A stretch of DNA of 64,000 nt from Halobacteriales archaeon QS_1_68_20. GTDB lineage: Archaea; Halobacteriota; Halobacteria; Halobacteriales; PXRE01. The stretch lies in assembly GCA_003021085.1 (NCBI GenBank), contig PXRE01000024.1, positions 89,588-153,587 on the forward strand, read 5' to 3'. The translations under genes were made by a program, and so were the position numbers. A model generated the notes under the pieces. It was not told where the DNA came from. It saw only the letters and a program-made list of their open reading frames with translations, and did no database searches. Below are positions 7,722 to 15,903 of this stretch, one piece after another (position 1 is the stretch's first letter; each line of letters begins with the position of its first letter).

Positions 7722-10385
7722 TCACTCCGCGAGGACTGCGTCGGCGTGCCGGACCGTCGACCGGTTCGAGGTCGGGTCCTTGGTGACTCGAACGAGGTCG
7801 TCGGCCGCGCCGACCAGTTCCTCGTCGTGGCTGACGACGACGATCTGTTCGACCCCGACCTGCCGCATCGACTCCACCAGTTCGACGAGCTGGTGGACGT
7901 GCCCCGAATCGAGGAACACGGTCGGTTCGTCCAGCACCAGCGGCGGCATCGGCGCCGCGCCCTCGATGCCCTCCGCGAGCAACCGGTAGATCGCACACCG
8001 CAGGCTCAGGTTGAACAGGGCGCGCTCGCCGCCGGACAGTTGCTCGGGGTCCAGCGGTTCGCCGTTTTTCTGGTAGACGGTCAGTTCGTAGTCGCGGTCG
8101 AGTTCGATCCGGGAGTAGGAGTCGTTGCGGTAGACGAGGTCGAACACCTCGTTGAGCATCCGTTCGAGGCTGCTGACGTTACGTCGGCGCAACTCCGCCC
8201 GGAGGTCGCCGTACATCCCCTCCAGGGTCTCGGCTTCCTCGTGGAGCGACTCCAGCCGGTCGAGTTTCGCGCCGAGTTCCTCCCGGCGGTCCCGCAGCGA
8301 CTCCAGTTCCGAGATCTCGTTGCGGACGCCGCCGATCTCGTTCTGTAGCTCGTCGCGGCGCTCCCGCAGCGACTCCAGTTTGGGTTCGACCTTCTGGAGG
8401 TAGTCCTCGGCGCGCTCTTTCTCTTCGCGGGCCTGTTCGACGCGGTCCTCGTCGTAGGCGTCTTCGAGCTCCGAGCGACGGTCGCGCTTCTCGCGGAGGC
8501 GTTCGCGGCGCTCGTCGTTCAGTTCTGCCTTGCTCTCGCGGCGCTCCTGGAGCGACTCGACCTCGGCCGAGCAGTCGTCGATCTCCTCGTCCAGCGAACG
8601 AACGCGCTGGAGGCGGTCGAGTTCGGCGTCGATTCCCTCCAGGTCCGCCTCCCGCTCCTCGATGCGCTGTTCGACCTCCGCCAGCGCTTCGCGCTTCTCG
8701 TCCGCGAGGTCGCGCTTCTCGTCGGCCTCCGATTCCAGGTCGGCTGCCTCCTCCTCGAGGCTTTCCACCCGTTCGCGGTCCGCCTCGACCGACGCCGCTC
8801 GCTCCTCGATCAGCGTCTCGACGTTCTCGCGGTTCTCCCGCCGTTGCGCGACCTGTCGCTCGGCCTCGAGGAGTTCCTCCGCGCGCTCGATCCGCTCGTC
8901 GAGGGACTCCAGTTCCTCCCGGCGGTCGTCGAGATCCGCCTCCAGCTCCGCGAGACGCTCGCGGTCCTCTTCCAGACCGTCGACGTGTGGAGAGTCCTCG
9001 ACCGGCTGGCCGCACTCCGGGCACTTGCCCTGGTCAAGCAGTCGTTCTGCTTCTTCGACCGAACTCCGGAGGGTCTCGACCTCGACCTGGCGGTCAGAGA
9101 TGGTCTCGGCCAGGTCCTCGCGGTCGGCCTGCAGCGACTCCAGGTGCGATTCGGCCTCGCCGAACGCCACGGGAGCGTCCTCGAAGGTGGCCTGCCGTTC
9201 CTCGATCCGGTCGTCCAGGTCCGACAGTTTCTCGCGGCGTTCGTCCAGCTGCTTCTCGTCGGCCGCGATCTCCTCACGGAGTTCGTCGGCCTCCTCCCGT
9301 TTCTCGGCGGCTCGCTCCGCGAGGTCCTCGGCCGCGCTCTCGGCGTTCTCGACCTCGTTCTGGACGTTCTCGCGCTCGACCCGGAGGTCGCTCACCGCCT
9401 CGGCGACGTCCTCGCGGTTCCCGTCCAGCGTCTCGTTCCGGTCGTCGACGGCCGCGTCGTCCGCGTCCGTCTCGATCCCCGTCTCCGCCAGCAACTCGGC
9501 GCGTTCGTCGTCGAGTTCGTCGATCCGTTCGCGTCGTCGCTGGATCGACTCCTTGAGATCGTCGCGCTCCCGTTCGGTCTCTGCGATGGTCTCCTGGAGG
9601 TCGTCGACGTCCTCGCGGAGTTCCGCCAGTTCCTCGCGGCGCTCGGCGTGTTCCTCGAGGACCGACTCGGTCTCCTGGAGGGTCTCTCTGGCCTGCTCGC
9701 GGTTGTCCTCGAACCGCTCGATCTCGTCGTCGACCTCGTTGCGCTCGGTCTCCAGTTCGTTGAGTCGGCCGTGGAGGTCCCGCTCCTCTTTGGCCTCGAT
9801 CTGGTCGTCGAGGCTGTCGACCTGGCCCTCCACGTTCCCGAGTACGTCCTCGACGCCCAGCCTGGCGTCCCGCGCCCGTTCCCGGTAGTCCTCCAGTTTC
9901 CCGAGCTGGAGGAGGTCGTCGAGCATGTCCTGGCGCTCGCTGGGGGTCGCGTGGATGAGCTTGTTCACCTCGCCCTGGCGGACGTACGCGCAGTTGACGA
10001 ACGCTTCCTCGTCCATCCGGAGCAGTTCGGTCACTCGCCTGCGGACGTCGGTGGCGCCCTCGAACTGTCCGTCCGGCGCTTCGAGGACGCACTTGGTCGT
10101 CTGTGCCGAGTCACCGTGGACTTTCACCTCGCGGTGGACGCGGTAGGCGCCGCCGCCGTGGGTGAACTCCAGGGTTACCTCGCACTCGTCCTCGCCGTTG
10201 GTGATCACGTCGTCGAGGGTACCATCGAGCGCCCGGGACCCGTACAGCGCGAAGAAACACGCCTCCAGCAGCGAGGACTTCCCGGAGCCGTTGGGTCCGT
10301 GGATGACCGACACGCCGGCCTGGAGGCGCAGGTCGGCGTCCCCGTAGCACTTGAAGTTCCGCAGCGTGATCCGGTCGAACCTCAC
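7722..10385 (-). CDS. rad50: DNA double-strand break repair ATPase Rad50
   Basis: 887 aa SMC-like ATPase that works with Mre11 in break sensing and end processing. The N-terminus has Walker A (GPNGSGKSS). Two long Glu/Arg-rich coiled coils surround the zinc hook CPEC (Cys455, Cys458). The C-terminal lobe has the signature LSGGERALFNLS and Walker B LVLDEPTVFLD (Asp819-Glu820). The start overlaps the mre11 stop by 4 nt (ATGA), so the two are translationally coupled, with mre11 first. Length and motif order are normal. The heavily repetitive coiled-coil codons leave long open frames on the opposite strand that are not genes. Confidence 0.98.
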   Translation of the reverse strand: MRFDRITLRNFKCYGDADLRLQAGVSVIHGPNGSGKSSLLEACFFALYGSRALDGTLDDVITNGEDECEVTLEFTHGGGAYRVHREVKVHGDSAQTTKCVLEAPDGQFEGATDVRRRVTELLRMDEEAFVNCAYVRQGEVNKLIHATPSERQDMLDDLLQLGKLEDYRERARDARLGVEDVLGNVEGQVDSLDDQIEAKEERDLHGRLNELETERNEVDDEIERFEDNREQARETLQETESVLEEHAERREELAELREDVDDLQETIAETERERDDLKESIQRRRERIDELDDERAELLAETGIETDADDAAVDDRNETLDGNREDVAEAVSDLRVERENVQNEVENAESAAEDLAERAAEKREEADELREEIAADEKQLDERREKLSDLDDRIEERQATFEDAPVAFGEAESHLESLQADREDLAETISDRQVEVETLRSSVEEAERLLDQGKCPECGQPVEDSPHVDGLEEDRERLAELEADLDDRREELESLDERIERAEELLEAERQVAQRRENRENVETLIEERAASVEADRERVESLEEEAADLESEADEKRDLADEKREALAEVEQRIEEREADLEGIDAELDRLQRVRSLDEEIDDCSAEVESLQERRESKAELNDERRERLREKRDRRSELEDAYDEDRVEQAREEKERAEDYLQKVEPKLESLRERRDELQNEIGGVRNEISELESLRDRREELGAKLDRLESLHEEAETLEGMYGDLRAELRRRNVSSLERMLNEVFDLVYRNDSYSRIELDRDYELTVYQKNGEPLDPEQLSGGERALFNLSLRCAIYRLLAEGIEGAAPMPPLVLDEPTVFLDSGHVHQLVELVESMRQVGVEQIVVVSHDEELVGAADDLVRVTKDPTSNRSTVRHADAVLAE

Positions 10386-11797
10386 AGGAACTCCTCCATC
10401 GAGGCCTGGTCGTCCTGGCTCGCCGTCTCCTCGGCGGGCGCATCGGCCGCGGCGTCGCTCCCGTCACCGGAATCGTCGGCCGCCGCCGTCTCGTCCGCCT
10501 CGTGACTGCCGGCCGACGCGTCACCGGTAGCCGACTCACCGTCGGTCGCAGGGGCGTCGTCGACGGCCGTCGTGTCGTCGTCGGCCGCCTCGCCGTCAGC
10601 CACTCCTTCAGCGTCCGCTTTTGCGTCGACGACGCCCGTCTCGCCCGTTCCGTCTTCGGCCTCGTCCTCGGGGACCCGATCGAAGGCGGCCGGGTCCTCC
10701 GAGAGCAGTTCCTCGACGTCGCGTTTCACCTCGTCGCGCACGTTCGAGTCAGCGATGGCGTCGGTCCGGACCGTCCGGTCGACGCCGCGGGCCGCGCTAC
10801 TCAGGCCCAGTTCCCGGACGCGCTCGCGGACGGCCTCGTCGGGGTCCGCGAACCGGACCTCCACGTCCTCGTCCTCGCTCTCGAGTTCGCGACGGTCGTT
10901 CACCCGGGCAACCATCGCTCCCCGCTCGCGGGCGTACTCCTCGACTTCGGCGGGGGTGATGGGGTCGCCCTCGCCGTCGATGGTCACCAGCGCCACGGCG
11001 TCCGAGAGGTCGTACTCGCGGACGCGTTCCCGGACGCGCTCGACACCCTCGTCTTCCCGGAGTTCCACGTCGACGAACGCGAATTCCCGCGTCTCCAGGC
11101 CGCGCCGCCGGATTCGGACCCCCTCCCCGAACTCGACGAGGTTGTACCCGCGGGCGTCCCGTTCGCTCGCGCTCGTGCGCTCGGTCGACCCGGCGTAGGT
11201 GACCCAGGTTTCGCCGACTTCGGCCCGGTCGGCCTCGTGCTCGTCGCCCAGGAGGACGGCGTCGAACTCGACGTTCGCGGACTCGATGACGTCCTCGACG
11301 TCCCAGGTAGGGCCCCGGATGGAGGGTGCCAGCGGCGCGAACTGGCCGTGGGCGACCAGCGCCGCGCGCTCGGTCTCTGGCGGTTCGAACTCGTAGTCGA
11401 GGTCCTCCCGCTGTGACGGCGGGACGTAGTCCAGGCCGTAGAGGGTGACGTCCCCGACCACCGTCCCCGATTCGTCCAGCCTCGTCGCCAGGCCCATCGT
11501 CTCGAAGAGGTCCAGCCACTGGGCCTCGCGTTTGTCCTCGTGGTTGCCGACGACGGCGAAAAACGGGATGTCGGCCTCGTCGAGGGTCCGGAGCGCGGAG
11601 ACGGTCCCCAGCAGGTCCACCAGCCCCGGCCGGCGGTCGTGAAACACGTCGCCGGCGTGGACGACGGCGTCGACGTCGTCCGAGACGGCGTCCTCCAGCA
11701 CCCGCCGGAACGCCGCCAGGAAGTCCTCCCGGCGTTCCGGCGAGTTGTACTGCCGGTAGCCGAGGTGCGTGTCCGCCGTGTGCAACACCGTCGTCAT
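10382..11797 (-). CDS. mre11: DNA double-strand break repair nuclease Mre11
   Basis: 471 aa. The phosphoesterase core carries motifs HTADTHLGY, HAGDVFHDRRP, VVGNHED and a later GHQFAPL-type segment (VAHGQFAPL), which coordinate the two Mn ions. The C-terminal 110 residues are low-complexity Ala/Asp/Thr/Glu and end QASMEEFL, a PIP-box-like tail that might contact PCNA. The ATG at 11797 is chosen over upstream in-frame codons because homology begins at MTTVLHTADTH. A TATA-like box (aatcaataaag, minus strand) also lies about 27 nt upstream. It is co-transcribed with rad50. Confidence 0.97.
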   Translation of the reverse strand: MTTVLHTADTHLGYRQYNSPERREDFLAAFRRVLEDAVSDDVDAVVHAGDVFHDRRPGLVDLLGTVSALRTLDEADIPFFAVVGNHEDKREAQWLDLFETMGLATRLDESGTVVGDVTLYGLDYVPPSQREDLDYEFEPPETERAALVAHGQFAPLAPSIRGPTWDVEDVIESANVEFDAVLLGDEHEADRAEVGETWVTYAGSTERTSASERDARGYNLVEFGEGVRIRRRGLETREFAFVDVELREDEGVERVRERVREYDLSDAVALVTIDGEGDPITPAEVEEYARERGAMVARVNDRRELESEDEDVEVRFADPDEAVRERVRELGLSSAARGVDRTVRTDAIADSNVRDEVKRDVEELLSEDPAAFDRVPEDEAEDGTGETGVVDAKADAEGVADGEAADDDTTAVDDAPATDGESATGDASAGSHEADETAAADDSGDGSDAAADAPAEETASQDDQASMEEFL

Positions 11798-11823
11798 GTG
11801 CCGGTCCTTCGGCGTCGGTCCCT

Positions 11824-12255
11824 TTATTGATTCCGAGAGCGGCGCAGGGCCGTCGAATCGCCGCTTCGCGGCGGGCGTGACCGCTCGTCTGTGCCACCTG
11901 CGCCGGTAGGAACGCGGGCCGGGTCGTCCCGGGGCGGGTCGTGCCCGGAGTCGGCCGCGTGAGCGATCCACTCGAAAGCGGCCAGCGCCCGCTGCCCCCT
12001 CCGAGCGAGTGATCGGTCGCCGGCGCGTTCTGCCGCGTCGACGGCCCGGCGGAGGCGTGCAAGTCCGCCGTCCTCTCGAAACGACGCGGCCCGGTCCAGA
12101 TCTTCGACGGCCTCGGTGGCTTCGTCGACGACCCCCCGGAAGTTACGATCCAGTTCTCCGTGGTAGCCGCAGGTCGTTCCGTTTCGCCGTCGGCGTGAGG
12201 GCACTCCCGCCGCCAGTCGTGCCAGCGCCCGTTTCACCGCCTCGGGTTCGGCCAT
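11824..12255 (-). CDS. Conserved haloarchaeal hypothetical protein upstream of mre11
   Basis: 143 aa with start chosen at MAEPEAVKRAL; a longer frame begins 24 nt earlier. A TATA-like motif (ttcataagt on the minus strand, near 12286) lies about 31 nt upstream. The body is helical and Arg/Ala-rich (LARLRRAVDAAERAGDRSLA), with a weak repeat character that could form a helical bundle. The last 40 residues look disordered. It precedes mre11 by 26 nt in the same direction, so it may be the first gene of the mre11-rad50 transcript. No enzyme motif is seen. I recall a gene of unknown function at the same place in Haloferax. Confidence 0.6.
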   Translation of the reverse strand: MAEPEAVKRALARLAAGVPSRRRRNGTTCGYHGELDRNFRGVVDEATEAVEDLDRAASFREDGGLARLRRAVDAAERAGDRSLARRGQRALAAFEWIAHAADSGHDPPRDDPARVPTGAGGTDERSRPPRSGDSTALRRSRNQ

Positions 12256-12477
12256 GGGCAGTGGTGGTCCCGGCTTCACTTATGAACCTTCGGCGGGGGA
12301 CTCCGGATACGGCGATCCGGGCCTGACCGCGAGACCTAACGGGGACGACCAGGCTCTGGCGGAGTTCCTTTACGGAATTCTGGAGACTTATAAGGGAAGG
12401 GGAAGTCGGCTGTCGGCCCCGAACGGCACCCCGTCGGTGGTGGCCGGTCGTGCCTCCTTCGTCGGTCGACCCGCGTG

Positions 12478-12741
12478 TCACTCGATGTCCAGGGTGTAGA
12501 GTCGCTTGCGAGCGTCCGAGAACGAGAACCGCGACTCCACCACGCCTTCCTCTTCGAGGCGGGTCAGCGCGTACCGGACGGTCCGGGACGGCAACAGCGT
12601 CTTCTCGGCTAGTTCGCTCTGGCTCAGCGTGTCGTTGTACTCCAGTACCTTGGCGACGAGTTTCGCGCTGGGCGGCAGGTCCGCGACTGCGTCCCACCCA
12701 TCGGCGCTCGATTCGGTCTGTACGTGCTCGGAAGCGCTCAT
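12478..12741 (-). CDS. MarR-like winged-helix transcriptional regulator (87 aa)
   Basis: The protein is almost entirely one winged helix-turn-helix: LPPSAKLVAKVLEYNDTLSQ, then SELAEKTLLPSRTVRYALTR as helix and recognition helix, then EEEGVVESRFSFSDARKRLY as the wing. The start at 12741 is preferred over an in-frame ATG 42 nt upstream. It has a Shine-Dalgarno-like GGAAGGAG about 8 nt ahead and a strong A/T box (aatattatta) about 30 nt ahead. It is divergent from pan, so it may regulate pan or itself from the shared 154-bp region. Such single-domain regulators next to pan are common in haloarchaea. Confidence 0.85.
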   Translation of the reverse strand: MSASEHVQTESSADGWDAVADLPPSAKLVAKVLEYNDTLSQSELAEKTLLPSRTVRYALTRLEEEGVVESRFSFSDARKRLYTLDIE

Positions 12742-12895
12742 CGTACCCACTCCTTCCGGATACAGGGTAATAATATTTCCCATTTGGTGATATTACTATT
12801 AAAAATCATTCGACGGTTTTCCGCTGAAAGAACGCGGAAACGGCGGGGTTATCCGACCCGAAGTCTCTTATGAGGGTAACACGTAAAAGCGGCTA
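12742..12895. promoter_or_regulatory. Divergent promoter region between winged-helix gene and pan
   Basis: This A/T-rich intergenic stretch stands out from the GC-rich surroundings. It contains a minus-strand TATA-like box at 12769-12777 for the winged-helix gene and a plus-strand box (tcttatgagg) at 12866-12875, 26 nt before the pan ATG. A further A/T run (ttactattaaaaatcatt) at about 12792-12809 lies between them and could be a regulator site. No clear palindrome was found. Confidence 0.6.
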
Positions 12896-14110
12896 ATGAC
12901 CGATACAGTCGACGACGTCGACCTTCCGTACGACAAGGAGGAGGCGTCGGCACAGGACAAGATAGCCGCGTTGCGTGAACGCCTGGAGGTGCTCGAACAG
13001 CAAAACGAGGAGATGCGGGACAAACTGCTGGACGCCAACGCAGAGAACAACAAGTACCAGCAGAAACTCGAGCGCCTGACCCACGAGAACAAGAAACTCA
13101 AGCAGTCCCCGCTGTTCGTGGCGACGGTCCAGGAACTCACCGACGAGGGCGTCATCATCAAGCAACACGGCAACAACCAGGAGGCGCTCACCGAGGTCAC
13201 CGAGGAGATGCGGGAGGACCTCGAACCCGACGACCGCGTGGCGGTCAACAACTCACTCTCTATCGTCAAGAGCCTCGACGACGAGACGGACGTTCGCGCC
13301 CGCGTCATGCAGGTCGACGAGAGCCCCGAGGTCCACTACACCGACATCGGCGGCCTCGACGAGCAGATCACCGAGGTCCGCGAGACCGTCGAGATGCCCC
13401 TCCAGAAGCCGGACATGTTCGACGACGTGGGCATCGATCCGCCGAGCGGCGTCCTCCTGCACGGCCCGCCGGGCACGGGGAAGACGATGCTGGCGAAGGC
13501 GGTGGCCAGCGAGACCGACGCCACCTTCATCAAGATGGCCGGGTCGGAACTCGTCCACAAGTTCATCGGCGAGGGGGCGAAACTCGTCAGGGACCTCTTC
13601 GACGTCGCCCGCCAGCACGAACCCTCCGTGCTGTTCATCGACGAGATCGACGCCATCGCCAGCAAGCGCACCGAGAGCAAGACCTCCGGGGACGCCGAGG
13701 TCCAGCGGACCATGATGCAACTCCTCTCGGAGATGGACGGCTTCGAGGACCGCGGCGAGATCCGGATCATCGCCGCCACCAACCGCTTCGACATGCTGGA
13801 TCGCGCCATCCTCCGGCCGGGCCGGTTCGACCGCCTCATCGAGGTGCCCAAGCCCAACGTGGAGGGCCGCGAGAAGATCTTCCAGATCCACACCCGCGAC
13901 ATGAACGTCTCCGACGATTTGGACTTCGCGATGCTGGCCACCGAGGCCGAAGAAGCCAGCGGCGCGGACATCAAGGCCACCTGCACGGAGGCAGGGATGT
14001 TCGCCATCCGCGACGACCGCACCGAGATCACGATGGAGGACTTCCGGAACGCCTGGGAGAAACTCCAGCAGGAAGACGAAGACGGCGAAATCTCGAAGAC
14101 GTTCGCCTGA
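12896..14110 (+). CDS. pan: Proteasome-activating nucleotidase (PAN)
   Basis: 404-aa AAA+ ATPase that unfolds proteins and feeds them to the 20S proteasome. Residues 18-70 are the N-terminal coiled coil and about 72-130 the OB domain. Walker A is GPPGTGKT (190-197), the pore loop HKFIGEGA (about 221-228) and Walker B VLFIDE (245-250). The second region of homology is AATNRFDML...RPGRFD with both Arg fingers. The C-terminus is KTFA: the family's Hb-Tyr-X docking motif appears as Thr-Phe-Ala, a variant. The leaderless start is supported by the box 26 nt upstream. Length and domain order are standard. Confidence 0.97.
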   Translation: MTDTVDDVDLPYDKEEASAQDKIAALRERLEVLEQQNEEMRDKLLDANAENNKYQQKLERLTHENKKLKQSPLFVATVQELTDEGVIIKQHGNNQEALTEVTEEMREDLEPDDRVAVNNSLSIVKSLDDETDVRARVMQVDESPEVHYTDIGGLDEQITEVRETVEMPLQKPDMFDDVGIDPPSGVLLHGPPGTGKTMLAKAVASETDATFIKMAGSELVHKFIGEGAKLVRDLFDVARQHEPSVLFIDEIDAIASKRTESKTSGDAEVQRTMMQLLSEMDGFEDRGEIRIIAATNRFDMLDRAILRPGRFDRLIEVPKPNVEGREKIFQIHTRDMNVSDDLDFAMLATEAEEASGADIKATCTEAGMFAIRDDRTEITMEDFRNAWEKLQQEDEDGEISKTFA

Positions 14111-14120
14111 TCCCTTCTCC

Positions 14121-14318
14121 TCACCAGTAGGACGTGCCGCCTTTGGCGAACCGCTCGCCGTAGGCGCCGAGGCCGAAGAACACGACCAGTACCAGCACCA
14201 CCACGGCCATCGCCGCAGTCTCCTCGACCAGCGATTCGCCGCGGATCACCAGCGACCCGAGCGCCAGCAGTGCGATCAGCGACGTCCCGAGGACGCCCGT
14301 CAGCCTGAGCCTCGCCAT
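14121..14318 (-). CDS. Small two-helix membrane protein
   Basis: 65 aa. Two hydrophobic helices (about residues 5-24 and 32-52) are joined by a short charged loop, and the tail AYGERFAKGGTSYW has a terminal Tyr-Trp. The start at 14318 (MARLRL) is preferred to the ATG 6 nt upstream because a minus-strand TATA-like box (ggatttttacc, about 14342-14352) lies 28 nt before it. Convergent with pan, 10 bp away. Function unknown. Confidence 0.65.
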   Translation of the reverse strand: MARLRLTGVLGTSLIALLALGSLVIRGESLVEETAAMAVVVLVLVVFFGLGAYGERFAKGGTSYW

Positions 14319-14429
14319 GTCCATGCGTGCGCGGGCGGCCGGTAAAAATCCGGCGCCTTCGGCGGCGTCCGGACCCTCCGTCGTCGGGGAATGGCCGCAT
14401 TCAAGTCGCCGGGGACCCGACGACCGGGC

Positions 14430-15185
14430 ATGTCCGTCGTCGTCGTTCCCGCCGACCCACCCCGCGAGGGTCTCGTCCTCCCGGAACTCCCGGAGACGTC
14501 GCCGCTATCGACCCGCCAGGCCGCCGACCTCTACGCGGCGGCCCTGAAGGACGTCGCCGTCGCCGTCTCCGAGAGCGGCGGTAACCTCCTGGTCAACTAC
14601 CGGCCGGACGACCTGCTACCCGACCACCACCGGGTCGACGAGTCCGCGGAAGCCGCGGTGCGGGCCACCGTCGCCACGGCCCTGGGTGACCTCGACGACG
14701 TCCGCTTCGAAAAGCAAGTCGGGTCGACGTACTCGGCGCGGATCGGCAACACCGTCACCCACCTGCTCGAAAGCGAGGACCCCGGAGCGGTGCTCGTCGT
14801 CGATCCGACGGCCATGCTGGCCGGTCGCACCGTCGTCGACGCCGCCGGTATGAAGTCCCGGACCAGCGAGGTAGTCCTCGGTCCGGCCCCCGGCGGGCGA
14901 TTGCACCTCGCCGGGTTCACCGAACCCGTCGACTTCGAGGACGCCTTCGCCACCGCACCGCTGTCGACGGTGGCCGAGCGGGCGACCGCTGCGGGCTTCG
15001 GCATCGACTTCGTGGAGTTCTCGCCGGTCGTCGAGACGGGCGCGGACCTGACGACGCTGGTCTCCGTCCTGCGGGCGCGGCTGGCCGCCGGCCGCGCCGT
15101 CCCGGACAACACGACCGAAGTGGTCGAAGCCCTCGACCTGAGGGTCGTCGACGGGACCGTCTCGGCCGGGACCGAAGGGACTTAG
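14430..15185 (+). CDS. GT-A/nucleotidyltransferase-fold protein related to DUF2064
   Basis: 251 aa. The start is fixed by a TATA-like box (cattcaagtc) 27 nt upstream. The C-terminal half follows the layout of DUF2064/rSAM-associated glycosyltransferase-like proteins: an acidic strand (AVLVVDPTAML), then EVVLGPAPGGRLHLAGF, then DFVEFSPVVETGADLTTL, which corresponds to the final metal/substrate segment. The usual DxD is reduced to VDPT, so catalysis is uncertain. It lies just upstream of tRNA-Ser. Either a divergent nucleotidyltransferase or a non-catalytic relative. Confidence 0.65.
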   Translation: MSVVVVPADPPREGLVLPELPETSPLSTRQAADLYAAALKDVAVAVSESGGNLLVNYRPDDLLPDHHRVDESAEAAVRATVATALGDLDDVRFEKQVGSTYSARIGNTVTHLLESEDPGAVLVVDPTAMLAGRTVVDAAGMKSRTSEVVLGPAPGGRLHLAGFTEPVDFEDAFATAPLSTVAERATAAGFGIDFVEFSPVVETGADLTTLVSVLRARLAAGRAVPDNTTEVVEALDLRVVDGTVSAGTEGT

Positions 15186-15211
15186 AACCACGACGCGGTA
15201 CCTGTGACCGC

Positions 15212-15295
15212 GGTGGGATGGCGGAGCGGACGATCGCGCCTGCCTTGAGAGCAGGTGGCCGGAAGGCCTCCTGGGTTCAAATCCCAGTCCCACCG
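15212..15295 (+). tRNA. tRNA-Ser (anticodon UGA)
   Basis: 84 nt. The acceptor stem is GGTGGGA/TCCCACC with discriminator G. The D stem is GCG/CGC, the anticodon stem CCTGC/GCAGG, and the loop CTTGAGA gives anticodon UGA. A long variable arm (GGCC/GGCC with GGAA loop) marks a class II serine tRNA. The T stem is CTGGG/CCCAG with loop TTCAAAT. No intron and no encoded CCA. Its 3' 28 nt region recurs downstream. Confidence 0.96.
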
Positions 15296-15440
15296 CTTCT
15301 GCGAGCAACGAACGTGACGAGCGAAGCGGATACGCTGGGATTTGAAGTAGACCGGTCGCAGCCCGGAACGGCCGAACGAACGTGAGGTCGCACGCCCGGA
15401 CCGTCCGGGCGTGGTTCAAATCCCAGTCCCACCGCTTCTG
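15274..15440 (+). repeat. 28-bp direct repeat of the tRNA-Ser 3' end, att-like
   Basis: Positions 15274-15301 (T arm, acceptor 3' strand and 6 nt beyond) recur exactly at 15413-15440, 139 bp downstream. A shorter inverted copy of the T-arm core (TTCAAATCCCAG) lies between them at 15335-15346. A duplicated tRNA 3' end is the classic footprint of integration at an att site. Here only about 110 bp lies between, so this would be a remnant or a bare tandem scar rather than an element. No integrase gene is nearby. Confidence 0.75.
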
Positions 15441-15505
15441 GGAGGGACGGATTGTAGGGCGGCACGAGCAAAACCGCTTAGTGACCCCTGTGCTTCTCAC
15501 GGGGC

Positions 15506-15811
15506 ATGGACCGACAGCAGCAGGTCGCGGACTTCCTCGCGGAGTACGACCTCGAAGCCGACCCCGCGTACCGCATCCTCGACCTCGTCTCCGAGGTCGG
15601 GGAGGTGGCGAAAGACGCGTCGGTGTCGACCGACTACGGGTCCGCGCCCGGCGAACTCGACGTGAACGCCGACGAGGTAGGAGACGTGCTGTTCGCAGTC
15701 CTCGCACTCGCGGACTCGCTGGACGTCGACGCCGGCGAGGCGCTGGACGAGGCGCTGGCGAAGTACGAGGAGCGACTCGCCGACACGGGGTCGGCAGGGT
15801 CGGGCGAGTAG
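15506..15811 (+). CDS. MazG-like nucleotide pyrophosphohydrolase
   Basis: 101 aa, all-alpha NTP-PPase of the MazG-like group, which hydrolyses nucleoside triphosphates to monophosphates and may act as house-cleaning of aberrant nucleotides. The metal-binding motifs are visible: a first helix with LVSEVGEVAKD (ExxE/D-type) and a second with DEVGDVLFAVLALAD (ExxD-type). A TATA-like box (gcttagtg) lies about 28 nt upstream, supporting a leaderless start. Transcribed away from the tRNA scar. The substrate cannot be told from sequence. Confidence 0.88.
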   Translation: MDRQQQVADFLAEYDLEADPAYRILDLVSEVGEVAKDASVSTDYGSAPGELDVNADEVGDVLFAVLALADSLDVDAGEALDEALAKYEERLADTGSAGSGE

Positions 15812-15903
15812 GAACTCGCGGCCCCCCGTTCGTCGGCTGGACGGACGAGCGAACCGGCGTCGCCTGGTGAACCTATTTCAGTCAGTCGAACGCACCGACA
15901 GGT

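Noticed and set aside
8530..10505. Long Ser/Arg-rich or Leu/Val-rich frames opposite rad50
   Set aside because: They mirror the Glu/Arg codons of the coiled coil and have no independent start signal or domain.
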